A stretch of 64,000 bases of DNA from Leptonema sp964619535 (GCA_964619535.1 CAZUEX010000008.1:62001-126000); one strand, 5' to 3'; shown: positions 17,980 to 27,428, counted from the first letter of the stretch. Numbers and translations: made by a program. The notes: a model not told the origin generated them from the letters alone.

Positions 17980-19407
17980 GTGAGCGGACAACTGTGGCAG
18001 GGACGATCCACCGGCGAGGTGGAAGACATCATGATTCGCATGGGCGAATCCATCAGCCTGGATATTGAACTCTATCGTGAAGATCTGAAAGGCTCGGCCG
18101 AGCATGCCCGCATGCTTGCTCGTCGTGGTATCATCAGCGAGCAGGACATGCAGGCCATTCTTGACGGGCTGCGTACCATTCGAAAAGAGATCGAAGCCGG
18201 TCAGATGGCCCTTCGACCAGAGCTGGAAGATATCCACACCCACATCGAAACACGGCTGAAGGAGCTGATTGGAGAGCCAGCCGGGCGGTTGCATACGGCA
18301 CGTTCCCGTAATGACCAGGTGGCCGTCGACACACACCTTTTCGTAAAACGACAGAGTGCACTTCTACAGCAGTCCCTGCTTCAGCTGTGCGAAACCCTTT
18401 TGCAGCAGGCAGAGAGGAACATTGACGTCATCATCCCATCCTACACCCACCTTCAGGTAGCGCAGCCCGTGCGTTTTGCTCACCACCTCCTTGCCTACTT
18501 CTGGATGTTTTTGCGAGATGCAGAACGATACGGCCGGGCCTTTCAGTCTGCCGATTGTATGCCTCTTGGCTCCGGCGCAGCAACCGGTGTGAACTATGAT
18601 ACAGACCGTGAATGGCTGCAGGCAGAGCTGGGCTTTGCCAGAATGTATGAAAACTCGATGGATGCTGTGTCCAACCGCGACCACATCCTCGATTATCTGT
18701 ATGCCGGTTCCGTCTTCTCTGTTCATGCCTCTCGCCTTGCAGAAGAGATCATCCTCTTTACCGGCGTGGAGTTTGGCTTTCTTGAACTGCCCGATTCGCT
18801 TACAACGGGATCCAGCATCATGCCGCAGAAGAAGAATCCTGACCTTGCCGAGCTCACGCGCGGCAAGGCCGGACGTGTTACATCCCTTCTGATGCAGCTT
18901 TTGATGACAGTAAAGGGCCTGCCGCTTACCTATAACCGCGATCTTCAGGAGGATCGCTTCTCTCTTCTGGACTCAGGTCAGCAATGCTCGATGATCGTCG
19001 AAGCACTGACCGCCATGGTGGGGCAGTTCATCGTACATCCTGAGCGCATTCGCCGTTCCCTGGGACAGGGATATGCCACGGCCACCGATCTTGCCGATGC
19101 CCTCGTTGCCAGAAAGGACATCCCTTTTCGAGAGGCTCACCACATTGCAGGACGTCTGGTAGCCCTGTGTGCAGAGAAGGGTATACCGCTGGACAGTGCT
19201 TCTGCCGATCTGCGGGCCTCGGTACACGAAGCCCTTGCCGACGATGATTTCTATCAGGAAGCCGTCCGCGAAGAAACCAGCGTGGAGCGCAAGGTCAGCC
19301 GCGGCGGAACAGCTCGCCATCGTATACTCGAGCAGATCGAGCATGCGAAGAAGGCCTTACAGCAGGGCAGAGATGGGGCCGCAAGTCCTCCGTCGCTCGA
19401 TTTCTAA
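17980..19407 (+). CDS. argH: Argininosuccinate lyase
   Basis: 475 residues from a GTG at 17980 (VSGQLWQGRST), chosen because LWxGR is the family N-terminus and GGAG lies just upstream. The fumarase-superfamily signature GSSIMPQKKNPD is intact, as are ARSRNDQVA and THLQVAQPV with the catalytic His of the superfamily. It cleaves argininosuccinate to arginine and fumarate, the last step of arginine synthesis. The C-terminus is slightly extended (RDGAASPPSLDF). It is followed 11 nt later by the 19419 gene, so probably one transcript. Confidence 0.95.
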   Translation: MSGQLWQGRSTGEVEDIMIRMGESISLDIELYREDLKGSAEHARMLARRGIISEQDMQAILDGLRTIRKEIEAGQMALRPELEDIHTHIETRLKELIGEPAGRLHTARSRNDQVAVDTHLFVKRQSALLQQSLLQLCETLLQQAERNIDVIIPSYTHLQVAQPVRFAHHLLAYFWMFLRDAERYGRAFQSADCMPLGSGAATGVNYDTDREWLQAELGFARMYENSMDAVSNRDHILDYLYAGSVFSVHASRLAEEIILFTGVEFGFLELPDSLTTGSSIMPQKKNPDLAELTRGKAGRVTSLLMQLLMTVKGLPLTYNRDLQEDRFSLLDSGQQCSMIVEALTAMVGQFIVHPERIRRSLGQGYATATDLADALVARKDIPFREAHHIAGRLVALCAEKGIPLDSASADLRASVHEALADDDFYQEAVREETSVERKVSRGGTARHRILEQIEHAKKALQQGRDGAASPPSLDF

Positions 19408-19418
19408 AGGATGCAACG

Positions 19419-20030
19419 ATGCAGAAGGAAATCGTTCAGGCCTACGCCGATCTTTTACATCAGATCATCCTGACCGGCGAAACGGGTGATCTGCCGGCTA
19501 TCATGAACCAGCTCGATAGCCTGAAGGATGGCACGGACGGCCTGATCGGCTCTTTTCAAAAGAAAGGGACGGAAATGCCGGCCTACTGGATCGCCTACCT
19601 GCGAGTGGTAAAGTTTGCCCTGAACTACAGGGCTGCCTATACAAAGAATTACGACTTCTACATTCGCCTCTACAATTACCTTCGCAACCTGCCTGAACGC
19701 GATGCCGATCAGGAAAGGATGCTGACAGAGATCGGCGAAACCCTTTACAGTATGGACGACCTATCGGGAAGACTCGACCGTTCTGTAACCTCTCTTGTTG
19801 AGGCCCTGCGCAAAGGAATACTGGAAAGCCATAACATCGTTACCGAAGCCAGAGACAGAATACTGGCCGCCAGGGTATCCAAAAAGGCCGTTCCCCTGCT
19901 GGAAGATCCCTATCATGAGCTGACGGCCGTGACGACAGAGATCATTGCCTCTCTGGAGCATGAACACTCCCTTCACCGTCTCTGTCGCCTGATGGCCCCG
20001 CCCGAGCTGTTAGAAGATGAAACGAACTAA
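19419..20030 (+). CDS. Unknown helical cytosolic protein co-transcribed with argH
   Basis: 203 residues, no signal or membrane segment, rich in long helices (SLVEALRKGILESHNIVTEARDRILAARVSKK). No family is recognised. It starts 11 nt after argH and ends overlapping pcnB tail-to-tail by 4 nt (20027-20030). The helix pattern in the middle third (ALNYRAAYTKNYDFYIRLYNYL) is tyrosine-rich. It shares some flavour with the 17100 gene on the other side of argH, but I see no clear homology. Confidence 0.7.
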   Translation: MQKEIVQAYADLLHQIILTGETGDLPAIMNQLDSLKDGTDGLIGSFQKKGTEMPAYWIAYLRVVKFALNYRAAYTKNYDFYIRLYNYLRNLPERDADQERMLTEIGETLYSMDDLSGRLDRSVTSLVEALRKGILESHNIVTEARDRILAARVSKKAVPLLEDPYHELTAVTTEIIASLEHEHSLHRLCRLMAPPELLEDETN

Positions 20031-21649
20031 TCTTCAGGCGGCGGGGTAACCGACGGCTTCTTTCTGCCGCGTCCCCTGCGACGCCGGCCTCGCGAGCTTT
20101 TGCTCCCTTCTTTATTGCCGGACTCGACCGCTCCCTGGTCCGATGGCTCTTCCTGCCCGTTTTCCTGAGGCAGTGATTCTGCCGGAGCCGGCTGCTCAGC
20201 CTGAGCCTTTTTCGACGAACCGGAACGTCCCCGTCTACCGGATTCTTTTCCGTTGGCATTCGTAGCCGTTGAGCCCTGCTCTTTTTCTTCACGCGAATCT
20301 TCGCGATCAATGCGACGGTGTCGCGCAGGGTTATAAAAAAGAGAAATGATCCGATAGGATTCCGGCGGACGGCTGCGCGGTCCGATCTCCCAGAACATGG
20401 CACGTTGAACTGCATCGTCATCGCCTTCTGCGAGGGAGTAGATCTTAAAGACCATAAAGGCCTCAAAGAAGTAAACCTTCTCGCGGAAGGCATCGGTTCG
20501 TCGGCTTTTGCGACGTCCATCGGTTTGAGATCGAAACCGGATCTGACTGATAAAGATCTGAAGCAGCCGATTGCGATCTCGACCGGGCAGCTTCATCTCA
20601 TTGCAGGCCTCACCCAGACGCGTTTTCACATACTCGGCAATGTGTTCTTCGCGCTTCCATCGATCGACGGTGAATACGTCTCGAACCAGATCACAGAAAA
20701 GCAAAGCGAGGTAGATGTCTACGGTCAGGTCTTCACGCTCTGCCAGCATGCGGTCGGCAATGGCCAGGCGCTTTCCAAGAGGGGTTTCTTCCAGTGGCAC
20801 CCCTGGCCCGGATCGCTCCACCGTAGCCGCCACAGCAGCGGGCATCAGGATTTCAAGAAGTCCCGTTTCGTAAAGCGAGGCAAAGATCTGCGCCGCCTTC
20901 CCCGTACGGAAGATCTTGAAATACTCTTCAAGCAGCCGGTTGGAGTTGGCCTTCATGATCTCAAGCCTGTTGCGTCGAATACCCCGTGCACAGGCCGTAT
21001 GCATGGTAAATCCCAGAAGCGGAGCAAACTTTGCCGCACGAAGCATGCGCACCGGATCCTCTTTAAACGAGATATCGGGATCACCGATTACATTGATGCG
21101 CTTATGCTTGATGTCGTCAAAGCCCCCGGTGTAGTCGATGATACTCTCATTCCTGGGATCAAAGTACAACGAATTGATGGTGAAGTCGCGACGAGCCACA
21201 TCCTCTTTCGGAGTGCCAAATACGTTATCACGCCGCAGATAGATATCCTCGGATTCAAGCGAACTGTCGAGCCTGTGCTCGGGCAAAGACCGAAAGGTCG
21301 ATACCTCGAGAACCTTTCCTCCCCGGAAGACTACGTGGACGAGCTTGAAGCGACGCCCGATAATACGGCTGTTCGAAAACAGCTTGCGCAGCTGCGCGGG
21401 TGTGGCGTTCGTTACGATATCAAAATCCTTCGGTTTCTTACCAAGCAGCAAATCTCTGATGCATCCGCCGACAAAGTAGGACTTATAGCCATATCGGTTA
21501 AGACGGTTGATGACTTTCAACCCGTCCGGATCCATTTGAGTATTTCGAATTGAATGAAATTCTCGATAAATCCGCTTCCCTTCAGGATATTTTAGAAAGC
21601 GATCCGGCCCACGCCGGAAGGAGAACCATCCCCTGATCTTTTTGAACAT
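20027..21649 (-). CDS. pcnB: Poly(A) polymerase / tRNA nucleotidyltransferase-family protein, PcnB type
   Basis: 540 residues from the ATG at 21649 (MFKKIRGWF); an open frame extends 26 codons upstream but would overlap the divergent M23 gene. The class II nucleotidyltransferase head is intact: FVGGCIRDLLLGKKPKDFDIVT (G-G, then the DxD metal motif), FKLVHVVF, and the ARRDFTINSLYFD ribose motif. The helical body with FKEDPVRMLRAAKFA follows, the pattern that distinguishes PcnB-like enzymes. The last ~110 residues are low-complexity, rich in Lys/Arg/Glu/Pro and ending GRRRRGRGRKKPSVTPPPED, a likely RNA-binding or disordered tail. It adds 3' poly(A) to RNA, promoting decay; CCA-adding activity cannot be excluded. 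Confidence 0.9.
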   Translation of the reverse strand: MFKKIRGWFSFRRGPDRFLKYPEGKRIYREFHSIRNTQMDPDGLKVINRLNRYGYKSYFVGGCIRDLLLGKKPKDFDIVTNATPAQLRKLFSNSRIIGRRFKLVHVVFRGGKVLEVSTFRSLPEHRLDSSLESEDIYLRRDNVFGTPKEDVARRDFTINSLYFDPRNESIIDYTGGFDDIKHKRINVIGDPDISFKEDPVRMLRAAKFAPLLGFTMHTACARGIRRNRLEIMKANSNRLLEEYFKIFRTGKAAQIFASLYETGLLEILMPAAVAATVERSGPGVPLEETPLGKRLAIADRMLAEREDLTVDIYLALLFCDLVRDVFTVDRWKREEHIAEYVKTRLGEACNEMKLPGRDRNRLLQIFISQIRFRSQTDGRRKSRRTDAFREKVYFFEAFMVFKIYSLAEGDDDAVQRAMFWEIGPRSRPPESYRIISLFYNPARHRRIDREDSREEKEQGSTATNANGKESGRRGRSGSSKKAQAEQPAPAESLPQENGQEEPSDQGAVESGNKEGSKSSRGRRRRGRGRKKPSVTPPPED

Positions 21650-21716
21650 TTTGCGATCAAATCGTATGGTACGGCCGGAAATCAAGTAATTTCTGTCAGG
21701 TCCGGGAAAAAGACCG

Positions 21717-22730
21717 GTGGTTTTCAATAGACAGTCCGGTGAAAATCAGCGGACTGTTCCCGTGAACCGGAAGGAACGATGGCAGTACAGGCTTCAGGGA
21801 TGGAAAAAGCGGCTGCAGCGTCGTCATGAGCATGGCTGGAAAGGCGTGTCGATTCTCATTTACCCCCATCATGCAGGCTCTCCTTACCGGATCCGCATCA
21901 ATTACTATGCCCTGCTTTTTCCACTGACGCTGATCGCCCTTGTCATTGGTCTGGCCTCTTTGAACCTGCTGCAGCGCTACACAATCGATCAGGATCGCTA
22001 CGAAAAGCTGCAAACCTCCGAAATCCTGCTTTCCAACCACCATCTGGTGCTTGAGCAGAAGACCAGGCTTCTACACCGCCTGGAAGAGCAGCGCAACCAG
22101 CTCTACAGGCTCTCCTGGAACCAGAGACTGGATCCTGAGCTGCAGGATCTTCTTCAGCTGAAGCGGGTTGAGAAGAAGATCGTGGCCACCGGATCACGCT
22201 TTGACCTGGACCTGGAGCGCTACAGGCAGTACAGGGAGCATGCCGACCTGCTCTTGCTGGCAGCCGGTGAGGCAGCCGTAAAATCCCTGTGGCACCGGGT
22301 TCATATCTACTGGATTACCCCGAAAGGCTGGCCTGTGTATCCTGGAACGGCCTCGATCTCTTCTGGCTATGGTTCTCGGATGGACCCGTTTCTGAAGACC
22401 GTTCCCGGGGACTTTCACGGAGGGGTGGACTTTGCCGCTGCTCCGAACACCCCGATCATCGCCACCGCACCGGGCACCGTGATCCGGGCCGTAGATAAGA
22501 ATCGAGGGGGCTTCGGGCTGCACGTGCTCATCCACCACGGGCTGGGTTACCAGACCATGTACGCTCATTGCAACAAGATCCTCGTTAAGCCAGGAGAGCG
22601 GGTGCAAAAGGGTCAGGTCATCGCCTTAATCGGCCGTACGGGACGGGCCACAGGGAACCACCTCCATTACGAGGTACGCTTTGGCCTGGAAAGGCCTGTG
22701 GATCCTGTGCCCTACCTGTCCCTGAAATAA
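21717..22730 (+). CDS. Membrane-anchored M23 (LytM) peptidase
   Basis: 337 residues from GTG at 21717, with another GTG at 21762 as an alternative start. A basic cytosolic N-terminus leads to one transmembrane helix (YALLFPLTLIALVIGLASL), a coiled coil (about 120-180, KLQTSEILLSNHHLVLEQKTRLLHRLEEQ), then an M23 domain with HGGVDFA and GNHLHYEV, the zinc HxxxD/HxH sites. This is the architecture of periplasmic peptidoglycan endopeptidases or of EnvC-like activators, but with intact metal ligands it should be active. The C-terminal ends meet topA convergently (8 nt). Confidence 0.88.
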   Translation: MVFNRQSGENQRTVPVNRKERWQYRLQGWKKRLQRRHEHGWKGVSILIYPHHAGSPYRIRINYYALLFPLTLIALVIGLASLNLLQRYTIDQDRYEKLQTSEILLSNHHLVLEQKTRLLHRLEEQRNQLYRLSWNQRLDPELQDLLQLKRVEKKIVATGSRFDLDLERYRQYREHADLLLLAAGEAAVKSLWHRVHIYWITPKGWPVYPGTASISSGYGSRMDPFLKTVPGDFHGGVDFAAAPNTPIIATAPGTVIRAVDKNRGGFGLHVLIHHGLGYQTMYAHCNKILVKPGERVQKGQVIALIGRTGRATGNHLHYEVRFGLERPVDPVPYLSLK

Positions 22731-22738
22731 GGGCCTGC

Positions 22739-24925
22739 TCAGGCCGAACGGTCGGCTGCCTCTTCGTAGGAGCAGGAAGAACAGCCCAGATAGCGTCCCT
22801 TTTCTCGAGAGGACTTTTCAAGAAGCATCTTGCCGCACTCCGGACAATTCTTCTCTGCATGTGGCTTATCCCATGTGCTGAATGTACAGTCCGGATACCT
22901 GGAGCAGCCGTAGAAGGGGCGACCCCGTTTTGCAGAGCGCTGAACGACATCCCCTTCATCACAAACGGGACAGCGCCCAAGCGGAATGGAGCGGGCATTG
23001 CGGCATTCCGGGAACCCCGTGCAGGCCAGGAAGTAGCCGTTTCTTCCGATACGTTTCACCATCGGACGACCGCACTTTTCACAGACATAGTCCGTAGGTT
23101 CGTCCAGGGCATTCTTCATCTCATCGATGTGCTCCATGGCATGCTGCACCGTATCATGGAAGGGATGATAGAAGGTGCGAAGCATTTCCACCCAGTCCAG
23201 ATCGCTGCGAGCAACCCGGTCCAGGTTGTCTTCCATGCGAGCCGTAAAGCTCAGATCGACCATCTCGGGAAAGTTCTTCACCAGCATGTCATTGACCAGA
23301 CGCCCGAGATCCGTCGGTTTGAAGGCCCGCTGTATGCGCGTAACATAGTAACGCTTGAGCAGCGTCTGAATGGTGGGAGCATAGGTAGAAGGACGGCCCA
23401 CGCCACTTTCTTCAAGCACCTTTACCATCGATGCATCGGTAAAGCGCGGCGGTGGCTGTGTAAAATGCTGCTCGGGCTTCAGGTCGTTCAGCTTCACCGC
23501 ATCCCCTTCTGCCAGCTCGGGAAGCTTTTTCGTGTCCTTCTCATCGGCATCGAACACCGAGGTAAAGCCACGGAATTTGACGATTTTTCCTCCGGCGCGA
23601 AAGATATAGCGACCGGATTGTATATCGACCCGAATCTGATCCGACACCTCATCGGCCATCTGAGAAGATACGAACTTCTGCCAGATAAGCCGGTAAAGCC
23701 TGAGCTGGTCTCGATTCAGGTGGGCAGACAGGCTGTCGGGGCTTCGCGAAGGATCGGTGGGTCGGATGGCTTCGTGAGCATCCTGCGCTGACTTTGAACT
23801 GGAATACTGGCGCGGCTCTTTTGATAGAAATTCGTTGCCGTATTCTTTTTCGATATAGTCACGAACGTTCTTCAGAGCATCGGGACTGATACGCGTACTG
23901 TCTGTACGCATGTAGGTAATAAGACCCACGGGATTGCCGGCAATATCAATGCCTTCGTATAGCTGCTGGGCCACCATCATCGTTTTCTGCGAGGTAAAGC
24001 CCAGCTTGTTCGATGCATCCTGTTGCAGTCGGGATGTGGTATAGGGTGCCGTCGGTTGACGTTTCCGTTCGCGCACCTGCACAGAAGCGACACGGCATTC
24101 TGTTTTCGTTTTTTCGAGCTCTTCGAGAATAGCCTTGATCTGCTCCTCATTCTTCAGCTCTGGCTTCTTTCCATCGATCAAGGCCAGCGGGGCAACAAAC
24201 GTGGATCGATCCTTTTTGAACTTTGCCTCAAGGGTCCAGTATTCTTCCGGAACGAAGGCCTCGATCTCTGCCTCTCTTTCGCAGATCAAACGCAGGGCCA
24301 CGGATTGCACCCTGCCTGCAGACAATCCACGCTTGATCTTCTTCCAGAGGATGGGAGAGATATTGTAGCCCACCAGTCGATCGAGAATCCTGCGAGCCTG
24401 CTGCGCATTGACAAGATTCTGATCGATCTCTCGCGGATGTTTTACGGCTTCAAGAACGGCATTCTTTGTAATCTCGTTGAATTCAATCCGTTTGATGTTC
24501 GGATTCTTCGGTGCGATGGCACGTGCCAGGTGATACGAGATCGCTTCGCCTTCACGGTCGGGGTCAGCGGCCAGAAGAACCTGACGGGCCCCCTCGGCGG
24601 CCTTCTTCAGGCGGTTCAGGATGGGAGCCCGTCCGCGAACGGTAATGTATTCAGGAGTGAAGTCATTCTCTGTATCAACGGCCAGGCGTGACTTGGGCAA
24701 ATCGATCACATGCCCCATCGAAGCTTCAATGTGATAATCGCTTCCGAGGTACTTGTTGATGGTTTTGGCCTTGGCCGGAGATTCGACGATGATCAGGGTC
24801 TTGTCTTTGTAGAGAGCGGCCGAACGTCGGGTGCGCTTTGGCTTTGCTTCCTGCGATGCTTTTTCCTTCGTAGCTTTTGCCTCTGCAGTTTTTCTTTTCT
24901 TCGCTGGCACTTTCTGTTCTGACAT
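22739..24925 (-). CDS. topA: DNA topoisomerase I
   Basis: 728 residues. A Lys/Ala-rich N-terminal extension of about 35 residues precedes the TOPRIM domain (LIIVESPAKAKTINKYLG, DPDREGEAISYH). The catalytic tyrosine sits in GLITYMRTDSTRIS, and the C-terminal part has three zinc-finger cysteine clusters (YVCEKCGR, LGRCPVCDEGD, KNCPECGK), usual for bacterial type IA enzymes. It relaxes negative supercoils. The ribosome-binding site GAGAGG lies 6 nt before the ATG at 24925. In many bacteria dprA lies next to topA; here the two are separated by the inserted segment at 25111-27452. Confidence 0.97.
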   Translation of the reverse strand: MSEQKVPAKKRKTAEAKATKEKASQEAKPKRTRRSAALYKDKTLIIVESPAKAKTINKYLGSDYHIEASMGHVIDLPKSRLAVDTENDFTPEYITVRGRAPILNRLKKAAEGARQVLLAADPDREGEAISYHLARAIAPKNPNIKRIEFNEITKNAVLEAVKHPREIDQNLVNAQQARRILDRLVGYNISPILWKKIKRGLSAGRVQSVALRLICEREAEIEAFVPEEYWTLEAKFKKDRSTFVAPLALIDGKKPELKNEEQIKAILEELEKTKTECRVASVQVRERKRQPTAPYTTSRLQQDASNKLGFTSQKTMMVAQQLYEGIDIAGNPVGLITYMRTDSTRISPDALKNVRDYIEKEYGNEFLSKEPRQYSSSKSAQDAHEAIRPTDPSRSPDSLSAHLNRDQLRLYRLIWQKFVSSQMADEVSDQIRVDIQSGRYIFRAGGKIVKFRGFTSVFDADEKDTKKLPELAEGDAVKLNDLKPEQHFTQPPPRFTDASMVKVLEESGVGRPSTYAPTIQTLLKRYYVTRIQRAFKPTDLGRLVNDMLVKNFPEMVDLSFTARMEDNLDRVARSDLDWVEMLRTFYHPFHDTVQHAMEHIDEMKNALDEPTDYVCEKCGRPMVKRIGRNGYFLACTGFPECRNARSIPLGRCPVCDEGDVVQRSAKRGRPFYGCSRYPDCTFSTWDKPHAEKNCPECGKMLLEKSSREKGRYLGCSSCSYEEAADRSA

Positions 24926-24927
24926 TT

Positions 24928-25110
24928 CTACCTCTCAGGATTCGTCGAAAAACCCATGACTGGCATGAGTTGCTGTAGCATAATGGGAGCCCACGGCCCT
25001 TTTTCGCTATCTTTTACACTATAAGGAAGAAACATAAACAAAAAGAGCGGCTTCCTGTATAGGACTTTTTTACCAGGTTTTTCAGCGTCTGAACCGGTTG
25101 CATAGGTCAT
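24928..25110 (-). CDS. Small ORF upstream of topA, copy 1 of a duplicated pair (tentative)
   Basis: 60 codons from the ATG at 25110, ending TAG two bases before topA. The first 19 residues (MTYATGSDAEKPGKKVLYR) are identical to those of the ORF at 27333-27428. Within these 57 bases the copies differ at only three sites that I see, all of them synonymous, which hints at coding constraint. Past that point the sequences diverge. No strong ribosome-binding site. It may be a real leader-like protein or a relic of the duplicated dprA-topA junction. Confidence 0.35.
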   Translation of the reverse strand: MTYATGSDAEKPGKKVLYRKPLFLFMFLPYSVKDSEKGPWAPIMLQQLMPVMGFSTNPER

Positions 25111-25188
25111 TTTCAGAGGCCGGGGAACGGGCCTTCAGGCCGCCAGAAGCCGCAGCCGGCCGGCCCCTCGGGGAGAAGATGCCAGCGG
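25021..25188. repeat. Left copy of diverged direct repeat flanking the amidohydrolase insert
   Basis: About 165 nt matching the right copy at 27338-27506, with roughly 88 percent identity by eye and an exact block of about 50 nt that starts CCAGGTTTTTCAGCG and ends in GAGGCCGGG. It contains a degenerate copy of the last ~18 codons of dprA, broken by a 1-base deletion in the CCCC/CCCCC tract, followed by the dprA downstream sequence including a damaged version of its terminator. Confidence 0.8.
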
Positions 25189-25525
25189 TCCACCTCACGT
25201 CGAGCAATGGCTGGGATTTGCGCGGACATCCCATTTGGCTATTCACCCAACTGTATACAGGAACAGTATTCTCTATGAGTTAAGAAATGTTACAATATAC
25301 CTGGCGTCGAACGCTTTATGTTTTATGGAGTCCATGAAATTTCTCCCCTTTTCGTCAATAGCTACAAGTGCTTTCCGAATGCGACCTAACACGGCAAGGT
25401 ATTTGACGCAAAATGCGCTGCTGATTTCTTAAGATCGCGTGAGGTCAATGGTCTCTAGCATTGTCAGCGGCCTGTATTGACTGGAATGTAACAATAGAAC
25501 TCCTTAATTTGCAAAAGGAAGTATC
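25189..25525. other. Non-coding left part of the insert, with a LexA-like box
   Basis: AT-richer than its surroundings and free of convincing genes. At 25251-25266 it holds CTGT-N8-ACAG (CTGTATACAGGAACAG), the gamma/alpha-proteobacterial LexA operator form, with no SOS gene behind it. On the minus strand a 49-codon open stretch with no early start (about 25278-25432, ending in DARYIVTFLNS) may be a gene remnant. A ribosome-binding site AAGGA precedes the GTG at 25526. Confidence 0.4.
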
Positions 25526-27289
25526 GTGAATTCAAGACTCAGAGCATTGTTCATCAAGGTGCCAATAGCAGTCCTGTTGTTTGGCTTGTTGCTATTGGTC
25601 GGTTTGTATACATATGCCTTCTCAGGCAGCGACACAGAAAAAACCCTGTTTATCAACGGTACGGTATTGCCAGTGGTTGGTGAACCTGCTGAAGCGTTAT
25701 TGGTTGAGGATGGGCGCATTACCGCGATTGGCAAGCAGCGAGATCTCATAGCGCTTGCCGGCGATGACGTAAATATAATAGATTTGAACGGAGGCGCCTT
25801 ATTGCCCGGCTTAATTGAACCGCATACGCATCCCATAGCCACGGCATTATTAGGTGCTACGGTGGATGTGAGCGGTGCAAGCCACCGTAGCCGCTCTGAA
25901 GTAATGCAGACCCTGGCTGATGCCGTAGACCGGTTTTCGCCCAACGGTTGGGTTATTGCCTTTGGCTGGGATCCGGTGATGATCGCTGATCTGGAGCCAC
26001 CCACACTGGCCGAACTTGATGCATTGTCCCCCGATAAGCCGTTGCTGATTCTCACACAAATGATGCACGATGCCTATGCCAATAGTGCTGCCTTAGCCGC
26101 CGCAGGCATTAGCAAAGACACTCCCAATCCTGTCGGCGGTGAGTTTGTAAGAACTGCCAGCGGTGAACTCAGTGGCACCATTCGTGAAATTAGCGCGATC
26201 AATATGGTGTTTGACGCTGTGCCACAAGCGCCAGGCTGGGTGGTGAAACTGCTGACCCAGCTGCAACTTCAACGCTATGCAGCTGCCGGTTACACCAGCA
26301 TAGGCGTATTGGGGCCAGTAGGTCGTAGCGAAGCACCTCTGGCGATATTAGAAGACCTATTGGACAACGATGATGCTCCCGTCAGGGCGCGAGTCTGGGC
26401 TTTGCCAGCTCAGCTTGACGACAGCGACACTCCCAACAATACCGCCCGTTACGGCCTGCGGGGTGTGAAGTTCTGGATGGACGGCTCGCCTTTTGCCGGT
26501 GGTGCGGCGTGGCAAGAGCCTTATGAGAACAGTGAACTGGTGATCAAGCGCCTGGGGCTGCCGCACAACCATCTGCCAGCACTCAATTTTAACCAGGAGG
26601 AATTTGAGCAGATCGTTAAGGACTATCACCAGCGTGGTTTTGCTGTGGCCGTCCATACGCACGGAGAGCGCGCGATTGACCGAGCATTGGATGCGTTCGA
26701 ATCCGCATTAAAGGCGTATCCGAGGAGCGACCATCGCCATCGTTTAGAACACAATGCGTTGATTACGCCGCAGCAGATAGCAAGAGCCGGACGTTTAGGC
26801 GTTACGTTGAGTTTCTTTGTGGACCATATCTGGTTTTACGGCCATAGGCTGGCCGAGTTTGTAGGAGAGCAGCGTTCCGCCCGTTACATGCCAGTGGCAG
26901 AAGCTATCAGGCAGGGGCACCGGGTGAGTATTCACGGTGACCACCCCGCTACACCAATCGCACCATTTCGCAGTATGAAGACCGCGGTAACTCGCAGTAT
27001 GCGTTTGGGAGATGGACAACTGGGCGCATCGCAGGCAATAAATGTGTCGCAAGCCTTACGAGCCATGACAATTGATGCCGCCTGGCAACTGGGTATAGAC
27101 CAGGAGGTTGGTAGCCTCGAAGTGGGGAAAGCTGCCGATTTGCTATGGGTGAATGAAAACCCCTTAACGCAGGACCCGCAGGCATTAGATCAGATCGAGG
27201 TTATAGGCACGTGGATTGATGGGCGGCGCATTGATTCACGATGGTACAGCCGTCGTAACGCGCAGGTCCTCTTGCAGCAGCTGTTTTAG
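25526..27289 (+). CDS. YtcJ-like amidohydrolase, membrane-anchored, probably acquired
   Basis: 587 residues from GTG at 25526 with AAGGA seven bases upstream. A single N-terminal membrane segment (VPIAVLLFGLLLLVGLYTYAF) is followed by an amidohydrolase-3 barrel: the first metal site EPHTHP, then WMDGSP, VHTHGERAID, HRLEHN and the late SIHGDHPATP. Such enzymes hydrolyse amide, urea or formyl bonds with one or two metals; the substrate is unknown. It opens facing away from dprA and topA. Codon choice is more relaxed (TTG, TTA, GCG, CGT, ATT) than in neighbouring genes, the only large gene in the insert, so I infer lateral acquisition. A proteobacterial source fits the LexA-like box but is unproven. 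Confidence 0.88.
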   Translation: MNSRLRALFIKVPIAVLLFGLLLLVGLYTYAFSGSDTEKTLFINGTVLPVVGEPAEALLVEDGRITAIGKQRDLIALAGDDVNIIDLNGGALLPGLIEPHTHPIATALLGATVDVSGASHRSRSEVMQTLADAVDRFSPNGWVIAFGWDPVMIADLEPPTLAELDALSPDKPLLILTQMMHDAYANSAALAAAGISKDTPNPVGGEFVRTASGELSGTIREISAINMVFDAVPQAPGWVVKLLTQLQLQRYAAAGYTSIGVLGPVGRSEAPLAILEDLLDNDDAPVRARVWALPAQLDDSDTPNNTARYGLRGVKFWMDGSPFAGGAAWQEPYENSELVIKRLGLPHNHLPALNFNQEEFEQIVKDYHQRGFAVAVHTHGERAIDRALDAFESALKAYPRSDHRHRLEHNALITPQQIARAGRLGVTLSFFVDHIWFYGHRLAEFVGEQRSARYMPVAEAIRQGHRVSIHGDHPATPIAPFRSMKTAVTRSMRLGDGQLGASQAINVSQALRAMTIDAAWQLGIDQEVGSLEVGKAADLLWVNENPLTQDPQALDQIEVIGTWIDGRRIDSRWYSRRNAQVLLQQLF

Positions 27290-27332
27290 GCGGATGCGAG
27301 AGGCTTTTGTTGTTGGTTGAAAGCCCCCTGTA

Positions 27333-27428
27333 TCAGGATAAAGGAACAAACATAACCAAAAGGAGCGAGCTCCTGTATAAGACCTTTTTGCCAGGTTTTT
27401 CAGCGTCTGAACCGGTTGCATAGGTCAT
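27333..27428 (-). CDS. Small ORF downstream of dprA, copy 2 of a duplicated pair (tentative)
   Basis: 31 codons from the ATG at 27428, which lies 25 nt past the dprA stop; ends VMFVPLS and TGA. Its first 19 residues are identical to the 24928-25110 ORF. Part of it overlaps the dprA terminator hairpin at 27362-27375, which argues against a normal gene. It may be a peptide of the ancestral dprA-topA junction, or only fortuitous frame conservation. Confidence 0.3.
   Translation of the reverse strand: MTYATGSDAEKPGKKVLYRSSLLLVMFVPLS

Noticed and set aside
20318..21553. 411-codon plus-strand ORF opposite pcnB
   Set aside because: Lies entirely antisense to a clear pcnB; no protein features. Long antisense frames are common in GC-rich genes.
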